From NCBI GenBank assembly GCA_029262035.1, contig JAJDAE010000059.1, positions 1-53,572 of the forward strand: DNA of 53,572 bases, in the 5' to 3' direction. Positions 38,449 through 48,600 of this stretch are shown here, in pieces. This DNA is from Candidatus Zhuqueibacterota bacterium (GTDB taxonomy: Bacteria; Zhuqueibacterota; Zhuqueibacteria; Oceanimicrobiales; Oceanimicrobiaceae). The notes under the pieces were generated by a model. It saw only the letters and a list, made by a program, of their open reading frames with translations, was not told the DNA's origin and did no database searches. The stretch's first letter is position 1. Each line of letters opens with the position of its first letter. The position numbers and the translations under genes were made by a program.

Positions 38449-38489
38449 CTAAAAGGCCCTCCCAAGATGGTTCACGTCCCCTTGAATCT

Positions 38490-39341
38490 TTAACCGACTA
38501 ATTCTTTTTCCTTTTCGTTTTCATTTTCTTCTACTAAAGGCTTATCGAGTTCAGTTTCATCCTGACCAGTAGAGAAATAATTCTGACGTAGTAATCCCGG
38601 GTCAACTTCTTTTTCCCCATCCTCGCCATCATTTTCGTCTTCTTTAATCTCTTCTAATTGATGAGCATCGCCATAATACTCAACGTTTTCAGATTTTCTC
38701 TTGCGAATAAAAAAGAAAATCCCAATTGCGAAAATTACAACCGCTACCACACCATAAAGTAACATGCTGCTTTCAGAAGCATTCTGCTCAAAATCTGCAT
38801 CTTCACTCAAATATTCCAACTCAGGGGTTTCTTCATACACAATAAGCGGCGCCTTTTCTTGAGCACTCTGGTCGGTGGCCTCCACTTCTTCAGATTGAAT
38901 TGCGGTTACAATCTCCTCATTCTGCACTAATGGTATGCTTGAAACGACGGCTTCAGATTCTATAACGGACTCGCTCACCGGTGGCCTTTCCTTGCGATGC
39001 CCTGAGGCTATCAAGCGTTCCTGGGTTTGAATCAAATCATTAACCGAGGATAGTCTTTGTGTTGTTCTGATTTCCCGCATGGCCTCGTAGCTCGGGATAA
39101 TAATATTTTCTCCCGGGTAAACTTTATTGCCATTGGGCGCCCGATTAATCAATTCCAACTCACGCCAAAAGGACGCATCCCCGTAATACTGAATGGCGAT
39201 TTTGCTCAACCATTCCCCTTCCTGAATTTGGTGATACTGGGGCTGTTCCACTAACAAAAATTTGCTCATTAAATTCCTTGCCGGTTCCAGCATAAATGTA
39301 AATACAACCAGAAAAAATGTGGCTAAAAAATACTGTTTCAT
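38490..39341 (-). CDS. membrane-anchored LysM domain protein
   Basis: YHQIQEGEWLSKIAIQYYGDASFWRELELINRAPNGNKVYPGENIIIPS is LysM; two TM segments. Confidence 0.82.
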   Translation of the reverse strand: MKQYFLATFFLVVFTFMLEPARNLMSKFLLVEQPQYHQIQEGEWLSKIAIQYYGDASFWRELELINRAPNGNKVYPGENIIIPSYEAMREIRTTQRLSSVNDLIQTQERLIASGHRKERPPVSESVIESEAVVSSIPLVQNEEIVTAIQSEEVEATDQSAQEKAPLIVYEETPELEYLSEDADFEQNASESSMLLYGVVAVVIFAIGIFFFIRKRKSENVEYYGDAHQLEEIKEDENDGEDGEKEVDPGLLRQNYFSTGQDETELDKPLVEENENEKEKELVG

Positions 39342-39407
39342 GATATCCTCCCAATAAAATTATTGATTAAAGTCAAATTCTAATCAAGCAAACGACATCT
39401 CTCTTTT

Positions 39408-39423
39408 GGCAAAAGCGGTGCCA
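39408..39423 (-). promoter_or_regulatory. sigma-54 promoter
   Basis: Minus strand TGGCACCGCTTTTGCC with GG and GC at -24/-12 spacing, about 70 nt upstream of the LysM gene. Confidence 0.75.
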
Positions 39424-39617
39424 AATAGAAATATCTTTTAAAAAGAAGAACTAATTTATGAAAGAATAGAAAAAGATATGGTGTTCTGGGATATTTTGAG
39501 GGTAAATAAACACAAGGGGCTTTGCAATTTTTTATAGAAATCTAAAGCTGTTGTTTTGAGAGAAGATAAAACCGGAGTGAAAATATGTAACGTATGTAAA
39601 AAGTACATTAATAAAAA

Positions 39618-41027
39618 CTATTCAACCTCATCATCCAAAAAATATTTATTCAGCTTATTATGCATTGTTTTCAAACTGATTCCCAGAAGCTGTGCTGCCT
39701 TTGTCTTATTATTGTTGGTCATCTCCAGTGTTTTGTAAATGACCTCTTTCTCAATTTCTTCAAGAGATTTACCGAGTTGAATGGCGTCTCCTTCCGCAGA
39801 ACTATTATTGAGATAAAATATGTGCTTCGGCAGATGAGACACTTCAATAGTATCGCCTTTGCAGAGAATAACAGCACGTTCGATAAGATTGCGCAACTCA
39901 CGGACATTGCCAGGCCAATGATACTTATTTAAAACATCCAGGCACTCATCTGAAAACCTCTTAACCTGTTTGTTATTTGACATGTTAAATTTCTTAATAA
40001 ATTCTTCAGCGAGGAGCGGCAAATCACTGATACGTTCGCGTAAAGGCGGCAACTCAATATCCATAACACTGAGCCGGAAATATAAATCTTCACGCAGCAA
40101 ACCGTCAGCAAGCGCCGTTTTAATATCTCGATTTGTTGCGGCAACAACACGGACATCAACAGAAATTTCTTTCGTGCCTCCAAGTTTCCAGAAAGTCTTT
40201 TCTTCAAGTACACGAAGTAACTTTGCCTGGGTATCAATCGGCATTTCGCCGATTTCATCTAAAAATAATGTTCCGTTATTTGCTAATTCAAAGCACCCGG
40301 CCTTTTCCTTTATTGCCCCCGTAAAAGCGCCTTTTTCATGACCAAAAAGCTCACTGTCCAGTAAATCTCGTGGAAAAGCCGAGCAATTTACAGCTATAAA
40401 CGGCTCCTTGCTGCGGCTGCTTTTATTATGAATTGCCTGGGCAACCAACTCTTTTCCCGTACCGCTTTCTCCCGTAATGAGCACGCTCGCCGTGGTATCT
40501 GCCACAGCATCAATAAGCTCGTTCACCTCAACCATGGAATCATGTTCACCGATCATCCTGGAAAGTTTTTCCAATGCAAGTTCGAGTTTTTTATTCTCCG
40601 ACGAAAGGCTTTGATTTTTTTCTACCAGATTTCGGTTCCTGGCTGCCAGGTCGTATCTTTCAAGAGCTTTAGGAACAATAGAGCGCAAACGTTTGGGCTG
40701 TACAGGCTTGGTAAGATAATCATACGCGCCCTCTTTCATGGCTTCCACAGCTGTATTAACCGTGCCTTGCCCGGTAATTATAATAACTTCAGTGGGAATA
40801 TTTTGTGCCTTGACTTCCTTTAAAATTTCCAAACCGGTGCGTCCAGGCATGTTCAAATCAACCAACGCCAACGGAATCGTTTCTTCCTTTAAGAGTGTTA
40901 ATGCGCCATCGCCGTCCCGCGCAGTTTTCGTTTTATAATCTTCTTCATTTAATAAAGCTGCAAGCCCTTCAATAATTGAAGATTCATCATCTGCGATTAA
41001 AATTGTATAATCTGTATTCGAAGCCAT
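39618..41027 (-). CDS. sigma-54-dependent NtrC-family response regulator
   Basis: REC (ILIADDESS, ALVDLNMPGRTG), GESGTGKELVAQAIHNKS, ELFGHEKGAFTGA, LGISLKTMHNKLNKY. Confidence 0.95.
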   Translation of the reverse strand: MASNTDYTILIADDESSIIEGLAALLNEEDYKTKTARDGDGALTLLKEETIPLALVDLNMPGRTGLEILKEVKAQNIPTEVIIITGQGTVNTAVEAMKEGAYDYLTKPVQPKRLRSIVPKALERYDLAARNRNLVEKNQSLSSENKKLELALEKLSRMIGEHDSMVEVNELIDAVADTTASVLITGESGTGKELVAQAIHNKSSRSKEPFIAVNCSAFPRDLLDSELFGHEKGAFTGAIKEKAGCFELANNGTLFLDEIGEMPIDTQAKLLRVLEEKTFWKLGGTKEISVDVRVVAATNRDIKTALADGLLREDLYFRLSVMDIELPPLRERISDLPLLAEEFIKKFNMSNNKQVKRFSDECLDVLNKYHWPGNVRELRNLIERAVILCKGDTIEVSHLPKHIFYLNNSSAEGDAIQLGKSLEEIEKEVIYKTLEMTNNNKTKAAQLLGISLKTMHNKLNKYFLDDEVE

Positions 41028-41030
41028 AGT

Positions 41031-42452
41031 TTAAACCGTATTTATGATAACCGTTGCGATTGTGCCCTTGCCAACCTTGCTTTCAAATTGAAGTTGGCCG
41101 CCGTTCGCCTCAACAATTCTTTTGGTTACGGGTAAACCAATTCCCGAACCTTGTTTCTTAGTCGTGTAATATAAATCGAATATTTTCTTCAGCTCTTCTT
41201 TTGCAATTCCCGCGCCATTATCTTTAATAGATATCATTATTTTTCGCGCCTTCTCCCAGGTACGAATAGAAATTTTGCTACCTTCAGGACTTGCATGAAT
41301 GGCATTGATCATCAAATTATGAAACACCTGCCCCATCTGATTTGAATCGACCATTACATTGGACATGCTTTTACCAAACCGTGTTTCAATTTTGATCTTA
41401 CCTTTCCCAGCGTCGGCAGAAGCCATTTTACAAACATCACTAACGATAGAATTAATTTGCAGTTTCTCTTTTTGCGGCACCCCGGGACGAAAATATCGTA
41501 AAAACCCGTCAATAACCTCACTCAAATGCTCAATTTCCAGCTCAATAATTTTGACATGTTTTAACGATTCTGCCTTGGCGCGTTCCTTCTGAATTTTTGT
41601 TTTCAAGACATCTGTATTGAGTACCAACGCATGAAGTGGGTTTTTTACCTCGTGCGCCATGACATCTAAATATTTAAACATTGTTCGCATTTCAGTTGTA
41701 AGAGAATTTTTCTTTTGAACAGCAGTTCTCTGCACGGAGTCGAGCTGTTCGAGCCGCATTAACGCACGATCCACTTTTTCAAAGACAAGATGGAATTCAT
41801 CAGAACTTTTACTTTTAATACGAAACCCATATTTCCGCTTATCTATTTGAGACATTGCCTTTTCAACAATTTTCATTGGTGTTCCGGCGCCTTTACCCAT
41901 AACCCCGGCAATTAAAATTGCACAAATAACCGCGCCTACACTAATCAAAAATATTTGAATCATAAACGTGCGCTTGGAATCCCGCACATTAAGGGTAGGA
42001 TTAATAATTAGATTGGCAGTGAGAAGTTCATTCGTTTTTAAGTGCCAACTGGCCTGGTAGAAGTCACTCTTTCTTTTTACGACTACTATTTCAGTTGAAT
42101 CACTTTTGGGTCTCTTTAATAACTGTGCTCCGTTAACTCTTTCCAAAAAAGAAAAGACAATTGTCGAATCTCCTGAGAAAACAAAAAAATCCTGGATTGC
42201 AGGATAGCCTCTACTAAACTCTAAAAAACGACTTCGAGTTGCTTGATTTTCTGATTGGTTCCACGCCACTTTATTTAAAGCAGTATCAGTTTCTAAAAAT
42301 GCACGTGTATCTCTCGCCAGGTAAAAAGCTTTTTCTTCAGAGAAATTATCGATAATATCATTTAATCCGAAAAAAAAGTAGTAATTGAAAGTTCCAACAA
42401 TAGTGAGAACCAAAATTAGCAGAATGAATAATTGTTTGTGAAATATCTTCAT
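41031..42452 (-). CDS. membrane sensor histidine kinase
   Basis: MAHEVKNPLHALVLNTDVL H-box, NLMINAIHASPEG N box, DNGAGIAKEE G1, GSGIGLPVTKRIVEANGG. Confidence 0.94.
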   Translation of the reverse strand: MKIFHKQLFILLILVLTIVGTFNYYFFFGLNDIIDNFSEEKAFYLARDTRAFLETDTALNKVAWNQSENQATRSRFLEFSRGYPAIQDFFVFSGDSTIVFSFLERVNGAQLLKRPKSDSTEIVVVKRKSDFYQASWHLKTNELLTANLIINPTLNVRDSKRTFMIQIFLISVGAVICAILIAGVMGKGAGTPMKIVEKAMSQIDKRKYGFRIKSKSSDEFHLVFEKVDRALMRLEQLDSVQRTAVQKKNSLTTEMRTMFKYLDVMAHEVKNPLHALVLNTDVLKTKIQKERAKAESLKHVKIIELEIEHLSEVIDGFLRYFRPGVPQKEKLQINSIVSDVCKMASADAGKGKIKIETRFGKSMSNVMVDSNQMGQVFHNLMINAIHASPEGSKISIRTWEKARKIMISIKDNGAGIAKEELKKIFDLYYTTKKQGSGIGLPVTKRIVEANGGQLQFESKVGKGTIATVIINTV

Positions 42453-42579
42453 AAGTCCTTTGTCGAAAGGATGAAATTAACATGACACTTGCAAAATGTC
42501 AAGATAAATCCCGCGCAGTTTTCGCTTGATAAAAATGTAAGGCATTTTTATTTTACAACAAAATTAAAATAGAGGCAAT

Positions 42580-43146
42580 ATGAAATACCGTATTACAAAA
42601 GTATATACAAAACAAGGGGACAAGGGCACAACCCGGCTCGGTGGTGGGCAGCTGGTAAGCAAGGACTCCATACGAGTAAAAGCCTACGGTGAAGTTGATG
42701 AGTTAAATTCAGCTATCGGTATTGTTTTGGCCTTTGAGCCAATCCCGGAGATTAAAGATGATTTGATAAAAATTCAGCATGAACTTTTTGTTTTGGGTTC
42801 GGATTTATGTGTTTTGGAGGAAGATAAATCCAATTTTAAAATGGAAGTAATTTCCGAGAAACATGTCACTTATTTGGAAAATTTGATGGATAAAATGAAT
42901 GAAGCACTGAAACCACTTGAGGACTTTATTCTTCCGGGCGGATGTAAAACCTCTGCTTTTCTTCATCAGGCAAGAACAATTTGTCGCAGGGCAGAAACAA
43001 CAGTTACAAGCTTAACAAAACAGGAAAATATAAACGCAACGGTAATAAAATACTTGAATCGCCTCTCAGATGCATTATTCGTTTTGGCAAGATATCAGAA
43101 TTTCAAAACAGGCTTTGAAGATATTTATTGGACAAAAGGCGCATAG
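42580..43146 (+). CDS. PduO-type ATP:cob(I)alamin adenosyltransferase
   Basis: KQGDKGTTRLGGGQ, KAYGEVDELNSAIG, FILPGGCKTSAFLHQARTICRRAE. Confidence 0.93.
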   Translation: MKYRITKVYTKQGDKGTTRLGGGQLVSKDSIRVKAYGEVDELNSAIGIVLAFEPIPEIKDDLIKIQHELFVLGSDLCVLEEDKSNFKMEVISEKHVTYLENLMDKMNEALKPLEDFILPGGCKTSAFLHQARTICRRAETTVTSLTKQENINATVIKYLNRLSDALFVLARYQNFKTGFEDIYWTKGA

Positions 43147-43206
43147 AGATTCAATTATTTTTAGCTGGATATATTGAAAACGAAGCACGTTGAGATTCAC
43201 GCTATC

Positions 43207-44295
43207 TCAAATCAAAGAAAATCCAACCGGAACATTGAATGCTCTTTCAACAAACCACAAAAGTCCAAAAACCAGAATTATTGAAGAAACTCCGTAAACA
43301 AATATCTTTTGCCAGCGAGGCCGCAGCCCATAAAGAATTATTGGGAAAAGTAGCCCAACTATTATAATTTGCCCAATCTCCACACCAATATTAAAAGATA
43401 GTAACGACGCTACCAGTCCCTTTTGCGGTAAACCCAATTCAGTTAAAACACTCGCAAAACCGAAGCCATGAATTAAGCCGAAAATAAATGTAATCATCCA
43501 GCGCTGCTCTGAATTCTTTACAAAAAAATTTTCAACCGCTATGTAAACAATACTTAAAGCAATGAGCGACTCAATGAATCGCGGTGGCAAAACGATGATT
43601 TGTAATGCAGACAAAATTAATGTCAGACTGTGCGCGATTGTAAAAGCTGTAACCAATTTCACCAGGTTTTTAAATTTTCCTCCCAATAAAATCACCCCTA
43701 ACAAAAACAGGATATGATCATAGCCTAGAAAAATGTGCTCAACGCCAAACCGGATAAAATGCAAACTTTTTGAGAAAACCGATAGGTTTGGATTGTCCAG
43801 CAGAAAAATATCATCAGGAAAATCTTCACTCAAAATTGCTTGCTGAGTTTGGGTTCCGAGTTTGAGCAAAATCAAGTTTTTATGAAGTGGATTTAAATTT
43901 TCATAATAATTTGTGTAAATGGCAAGCGTTCGCAGATATTGCGGTATCTCGGCTTCATAGCTGAACTTCACCAAACTTTTCCCGAGTTCGTCAATATAAG
44001 GAAGCGCCCCTAAAACTTGTAAATCCAGCTTCGTACCATTAATTTCAAAACCATACCTTTGTCGGAAATAATCTTGCATATTCACAAGTATTGAATCTCG
44101 GCGGCTCACAGTACTTTTTGAAGCTTCAAATTTATGGTTGAAAACCAAATTCAGATCGTCCTGACTCAAAGTTAGTTCGAACATGAGTTTGTTGATTTCC
44201 GGCCGAATGACGATTTCGGAGTAACTCGTGTTAATTTCGTGAGCAGATAAATAGGAGGTGAACAGAAATAATATTGTGAGGAGATACTTTTTCAA
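43207..44295 (-). CDS. HupE/UreJ family membrane protein
   Basis: GVEHIFLGYDHILFLLGVILL, TAFTIAHSLTLILS, FGLIHGFGFASVL. Confidence 0.88.
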   Translation of the reverse strand: MKKYLLTILFLFTSYLSAHEINTSYSEIVIRPEINKLMFELTLSQDDLNLVFNHKFEASKSTVSRRDSILVNMQDYFRQRYGFEINGTKLDLQVLGALPYIDELGKSLVKFSYEAEIPQYLRTLAIYTNYYENLNPLHKNLILLKLGTQTQQAILSEDFPDDIFLLDNPNLSVFSKSLHFIRFGVEHIFLGYDHILFLLGVILLGGKFKNLVKLVTAFTIAHSLTLILSALQIIVLPPRFIESLIALSIVYIAVENFFVKNSEQRWMITFIFGLIHGFGFASVLTELGLPQKGLVASLLSFNIGVEIGQIIIVGLLFPIILYGLRPRWQKIFVYGVSSIILVFGLLWFVERAFNVPVGFSLI

Positions 44296-45092
44296 GCAGT
44301 AACCGCGTCAGGTTGCGGCTCCATCTTAAATGAGTTATATAAAACATTGCGTAACCCATCCTTATCCAAATCTAAAATAAGACGACCTTCCTTGGCAATG
44401 GAAACTTTTCCGGTTTCTTCAGAGACAATGATTACTACGGCATCGGATTCTTCTGCAAGACCCACAGCCGCACGATGCCGGGTACCGAGATGTGATTCAA
44501 TATTGGTATCATGACTCAAAGGTAGAATGCATTTTGCCGCTTCAATGACATCATTTTTAATAATCAAAGCGCCATCATGCAAGGGTGATTTTGGGTTAAA
44601 TATCGAGCAAATGAGAGGTGAAGTTACTTCAGCTTGTATTTGTATGCCGGTTTCGGTAATCGCCTTAATGCCCATGTCTCGTGTAACCACAATGAGCCCA
44701 CCATATCTTCTATTGGATAGTTCAATTGCGGCTTTAACAATTTCATCAAATGCTTTTGAACTTGATACTTTTACAAAATACCGAATCAAACGACTTTGCC
44801 CAATAAATATTAACATTCGCCTGAGCTCAGGTTGAAAAATGATTACAAACGCGATAGTCCACACGGTTTTAAGGTTGTCAAAAATCCAGGTCATCGCGCT
44901 CATATTAAATAGGCGCGTCAAGAAAGAGACGATTAAAATAAGCACCAGGCCGACAAACATCTGAGCAGCACGAGATCCTCGTATGAACAAATACAACTTA
45001 TATAAAATCACAGAGACAACAAATATATCTAGCAAATCAAAAACTGTGACTTTAATAAAACCGATATAAAATAATACAAATTGTGAACTCAT
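44292..45092 (-). CDS. cdaA: diadenylate cyclase (CdaA type)
   Basis: SPLHDGALIIKND (DGA) and LGTRHRAAVGLAEESDAVVIIVSEETG (RHR) motifs with N-terminal TMs. Confidence 0.93.
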   Translation of the reverse strand: MSSQFVLFYIGFIKVTVFDLLDIFVVSVILYKLYLFIRGSRAAQMFVGLVLILIVSFLTRLFNMSAMTWIFDNLKTVWTIAFVIIFQPELRRMLIFIGQSRLIRYFVKVSSSKAFDEIVKAAIELSNRRYGGLIVVTRDMGIKAITETGIQIQAEVTSPLICSIFNPKSPLHDGALIIKNDVIEAAKCILPLSHDTNIESHLGTRHRAAVGLAEESDAVVIIVSEETGKVSIAKEGRLILDLDKDGLRNVLYNSFKMEPQPDAVTA

Positions 45093-45943
45093 ACGGACTT
45101 CCCTTTATCCGAAACTGCTGTAAAGTAATCGCTGATTTGTGCCGCTCTCTTGGCTGCCTTTACATCGTGCACTCTTAATATGTGGGCACCCCGGGTAATG
45201 GCAATCGTGTGTGCGGCAATGGTTCCTTCAAGGCATTTCTCTGGCGGCAAGTCCAGGACTCGCCCAATAAACGACTTGCGTGATGCGCCAATTAGAACAG
45301 GCCTGCCCAGCTCGGCGAAGGATTTTAAATCTAAAATAATTTTGTAGTTATCTTCTAACCGTTTGCCAAACCCAATACCCGGATCAAGAATAATATTTTC
45401 CTTTTTAATGCCTGCGCTTTCTGAAAAACCAAGTCTTTCTGTGAAATAATCTTTAATTTCCCCAATAACGTCTTCATAGTGCGGAGCTTGCTGCATGGTT
45501 TTGGGCTTACCCTTCATGTGCATCAAAATAACCGGGCACCCGCTTTCAGCAACTACGCTGACCATTTCCGAATCAAAATACATGGCGCTAATGTCGTTAA
45601 CAATTATCGCACCTGCATCCAGCGCCGCAAGAGCCACCTTCGCCTTATAAGTGTCAATGGAAACCGGAATACTACCGTTTTTCGCCAACTCCCGAATGAC
45701 TGGTATTACCCGACCAATTTCCTCATCTGCCGAAACAGGCTCCGCACCCGGCCGGGAGGATTCTCCGCCAACATCCAAAAAATCAGCCCCATCTGCCCCC
45801 ATTTGCAATCCGGACTGGATGGCTTGATTTATGGTTTGTTTACGGCTTTCCGGGAAAAATGAGTCTGGTGTACAATTTATCACACCCATTATGTGTGTGC
45901 GATTGGCAAGGTCAAATCGCTTCCCGAAACAATTTAAATACAT
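45089..45943 (-). CDS. folP: dihydropteroate synthase
   Basis: IMGVINCTPDSFFPESR, GADFLDVGGESSRPGA, DPGIGFGKRLEDN. Confidence 0.95.
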   Translation of the reverse strand: MYLNCFGKRFDLANRTHIMGVINCTPDSFFPESRKQTINQAIQSGLQMGADGADFLDVGGESSRPGAEPVSADEEIGRVIPVIRELAKNGSIPVSIDTYKAKVALAALDAGAIIVNDISAMYFDSEMVSVVAESGCPVILMHMKGKPKTMQQAPHYEDVIGEIKDYFTERLGFSESAGIKKENIILDPGIGFGKRLEDNYKIILDLKSFAELGRPVLIGASRKSFIGRVLDLPPEKCLEGTIAAHTIAITRGAHILRVHDVKAAKRAAQISDYFTAVSDKGKSV

Positions 45944-45962
45944 TGTTTTCTCTCACAAACAA

Positions 45963-46005
45963 AAAAGAGTTGAACATAGTACACGCTTATGTTCAACTCT
46001 TTTTT
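45963..46005 (-). terminator. intrinsic terminator after ftsH
   Basis: aaaaagagttgaacata-gtacacgct-tatgttcaactcttttt long perfect stem. Confidence 0.85.
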
Positions 46006-46024
46006 CAATCATCTTATGGAGTAC

Positions 46025-48016
46025 TTATTTTTTCTTGTCGTCGACAGGCTCTTTGTTCTTTTTTTTGCCATTAGAAGAGGCCTGAGGCTTTTTAACTTCG
46101 AGAGGCTTTAGTTTCTTCCCATCAAGAATCAGATCAATTTCAACTCCATCCAGGGTTTCGCGTTCAAGCAAAGCCTTGGTTAAATCGTGAAGCTTGTCGA
46201 CATGTTTTTCAATTATGCTCATCGATTTTTTCTCAGCAGAGTAAACGAACTGCTTAATTTCGTCATCGATTAACTCAGCAGTTTTTTCACTGTAATCCTG
46301 ATGTTTGTGGATTTCACGTGCAATAAATATCTCTTCATCTTGCTTACCAAATGTTAATGGCCCGAGTTTTGTACTCATTCCCCATTCGCAGACCATTTTT
46401 CTGGCAAGCCCAGTGGCACGCTCAATATCATTACCGGCGCCAGTTGTCAATTCATTCATAACCACTTTTTCGGCAGCACGTCCTCCCAAAAGATGTACCA
46501 GCATGCCTTCGCAATATGTTTTAGAATGACTATGTTTTTCATCTATGGGAAGTGACGTTGTTACGCCAAGAGCTCTTCCTCGTGGAATAATCGTCACTTT
46601 ATGAATCGGATCGGCGCTTTTCGTAAACTTGGCAACAAGAACGTGTCCCGCTTCATGATAAGCAGTCATGCGCTTTTCATCCTCGGTAATCAGCATACTC
46701 TTTCGTTCAGCGCCCATCATTACTTTATCTTTGGCGTATTCAAAATCGTCCATTTCAACAATTTTTTTGTTAAAACGAGCGGCCAAAAGCGCAGCTTCAT
46801 TTACCAGATTTGCCAAGTCGGCACCGGAAAATCCCGGTGTGCCTTTTGCAAGGGTCTTAAGATCCACATCTTTTGCAATTGGAATATTCTGGGAATGTAC
46901 TTTGAGAATACCTTCTCGCCCACGAACATCCGGACGGTCGACCACAATCTGGCGATCAAAGCGTCCCGGTCGTAATAAGGCTTGATCAAGCACATCCGGT
47001 CTGTTAGTGGCTGCGATTAGAATCACACCCTCGTTCGACTCAAAGCCATCCATTTCAACCAGAAGCTGATTTAAGGTTTGTTCGCGCTCATCATGTCCAC
47101 CACCAAGCCCCGCGCCACGATGCCGCCCGACAGCATCTACTTCATCAATAAAAATAATACAAGGCGCATTTTTTTTGCCCTGCTCAAAAAGGTCGCGTAC
47201 ACGCGAAGCACCAACTCCAACAAACATTTCAACAAAATCTGCACCGGACATGCTAAAAAATGGTACACCCGCTTCACCGGCAACTGCTTTCGCAAGTAGA
47301 GTTTTACCAGTTCCGGGAGGACCCAGTAGTAAAGCGCCTTTTGGAATTTTACCGCCTAGCTTTTGATATTTATCGGGATCCTTCAGGAATTCAATAATTT
47401 CACGTAATTCCTGTTTGGCTTCATCCGCACCGGCAACATTATCAAAAGTAACTTTTGCCTGATTTTCAGTCAGAAGCTTGGCGCGTGACTTTCCAAAAGA
47501 AAAAATTCCTTTTGCACCGCCGCCACCTTGCATTCTCCGAAGAATGAAAATCCAAAGTACACCAAAGAGAATCCATGGCAACAGATTAAAAACGTAATCC
47601 CACCAATCGTGAGAAATCTGCTTAAACTCAAGAGCAACTTCATACTCCTTGATCCACTTGTTGGCTGTTTCATCATCGGGAGCTTCAGGCAAAGTCGCTT
47701 TAAACCGACTGTAGACAACGCGCTTACCGGCAACGTTATGTGCAGCTTCAGCCCGCAACTTACCTTGGAACTCTTTGCCCTCGACTATCGCTTCTTCAAT
47801 TTCTTTATTTTCAAGATGTTTTACAAATTCGGTATAACTAATGTCCAACGCGCTTTTTTCTTCAAAGCTAAATCTTTGAGAAATCCAGATGGAAACTATG
47901 ATTATAATTAACCAAAAAGTTAGCGTTCTCGTCGCTTTTTTCCACTGAAAGTTTTCGTCTTTTTTGGGTTTATTTAAACCGGGGCGCTTAGACTTTTTCT
48001 GATTATTCTTACTCAA
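46025..48016 (-). CDS. ftsH: ATP-dependent zinc metalloprotease FtsH
   Basis: [56 protein letters not shown] zinc site. Confidence 0.97.
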   Translation of the reverse strand: MSKNNQKKSKRPGLNKPKKDENFQWKKATRTLTFWLIIIIVSIWISQRFSFEEKSALDISYTEFVKHLENKEIEEAIVEGKEFQGKLRAEAAHNVAGKRVVYSRFKATLPEAPDDETANKWIKEYEVALEFKQISHDWWDYVFNLLPWILFGVLWIFILRRMQGGGGAKGIFSFGKSRAKLLTENQAKVTFDNVAGADEAKQELREIIEFLKDPDKYQKLGGKIPKGALLLGPPGTGKTLLAKAVAGEAGVPFFSMSGADFVEMFVGVGASRVRDLFEQGKKNAPCIIFIDEVDAVGRHRGAGLGGGHDEREQTLNQLLVEMDGFESNEGVILIAATNRPDVLDQALLRPGRFDRQIVVDRPDVRGREGILKVHSQNIPIAKDVDLKTLAKGTPGFSGADLANLVNEAALLAARFNKKIVEMDDFEYAKDKVMMGAERKSMLITEDEKRMTAYHEAGHVLVAKFTKSADPIHKVTIIPRGRALGVTTSLPIDEKHSHSKTYCEGMLVHLLGGRAAEKVVMNELTTGAGNDIERATGLARKMVCEWGMSTKLGPLTFGKQDEEIFIAREIHKHQDYSEKTAELIDDEIKQFVYSAEKKSMSIIEKHVDKLHDLTKALLERETLDGVEIDLILDGKKLKPLEVKKPQASSNGKKKNKEPVDDKKK

Positions 48017-48050
48017 AGTATTTTATTCCTCGTTATGATTTATCACAATT

Positions 48051-48599
48051 CTATTCCATTAGATAAACGGCTGGTAAGTTACGAAACTTTTGCGCATAAT
48101 CCAATCCATACCCAACAACAAAGCGGTCCGGAATATTAAACCCAACATAGTCGATTGAATAATCAACACGCGCTGTTCCTTCTTTTACCAACAAAGATAC
48201 AAATTTTAATGATTTTGGTTCCACTTTTCCGAGTCGTTCCCGAAGATAATTAACAGAATATCCTGAGTCCACAATATCTTCAACAACTATTACATGCCGA
48301 TTTTTTAAGTGAGCGTCAACGTCTTTTTTTAATTTAACCTCTCCGGAAGTCTGCATCGCGTCACCATAACTTGAAATCTTAATGAAATCGACTTCACAAT
48401 CAATGGTGATACTTCGAAATAAATCTGCACAAAAAATAAAACTTCCATTTAATACGCCAATTAAAATCGGAGATAGACCTTCGTAGTCGTTCGAAATTTC
48501 TTGGCCCAACCCTTTTACTTTACTATCAATAGCCTCTTTTGACAATAAAACCTTCTCATCACCACTATCAAAAAATACTTGTGTTTCGTCCGGCACCAA
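48051..48599 (-). CDS. hpt: hypoxanthine phosphoribosyltransferase
   Basis: VIVVEDIVDSGYSVNYL PRPP motif; LIGVLNGSFIFCADL. Confidence 0.93.
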   Translation of the reverse strand: MVPDETQVFFDSGDEKVLLSKEAIDSKVKGLGQEISNDYEGLSPILIGVLNGSFIFCADLFRSITIDCEVDFIKISSYGDAMQTSGEVKLKKDVDAHLKNRHVIVVEDIVDSGYSVNYLRERLGKVEPKSLKFVSLLVKEGTARVDYSIDYVGFNIPDRFVVGYGLDYAQKFRNLPAVYLME

Positions 48600-48600
48600 T

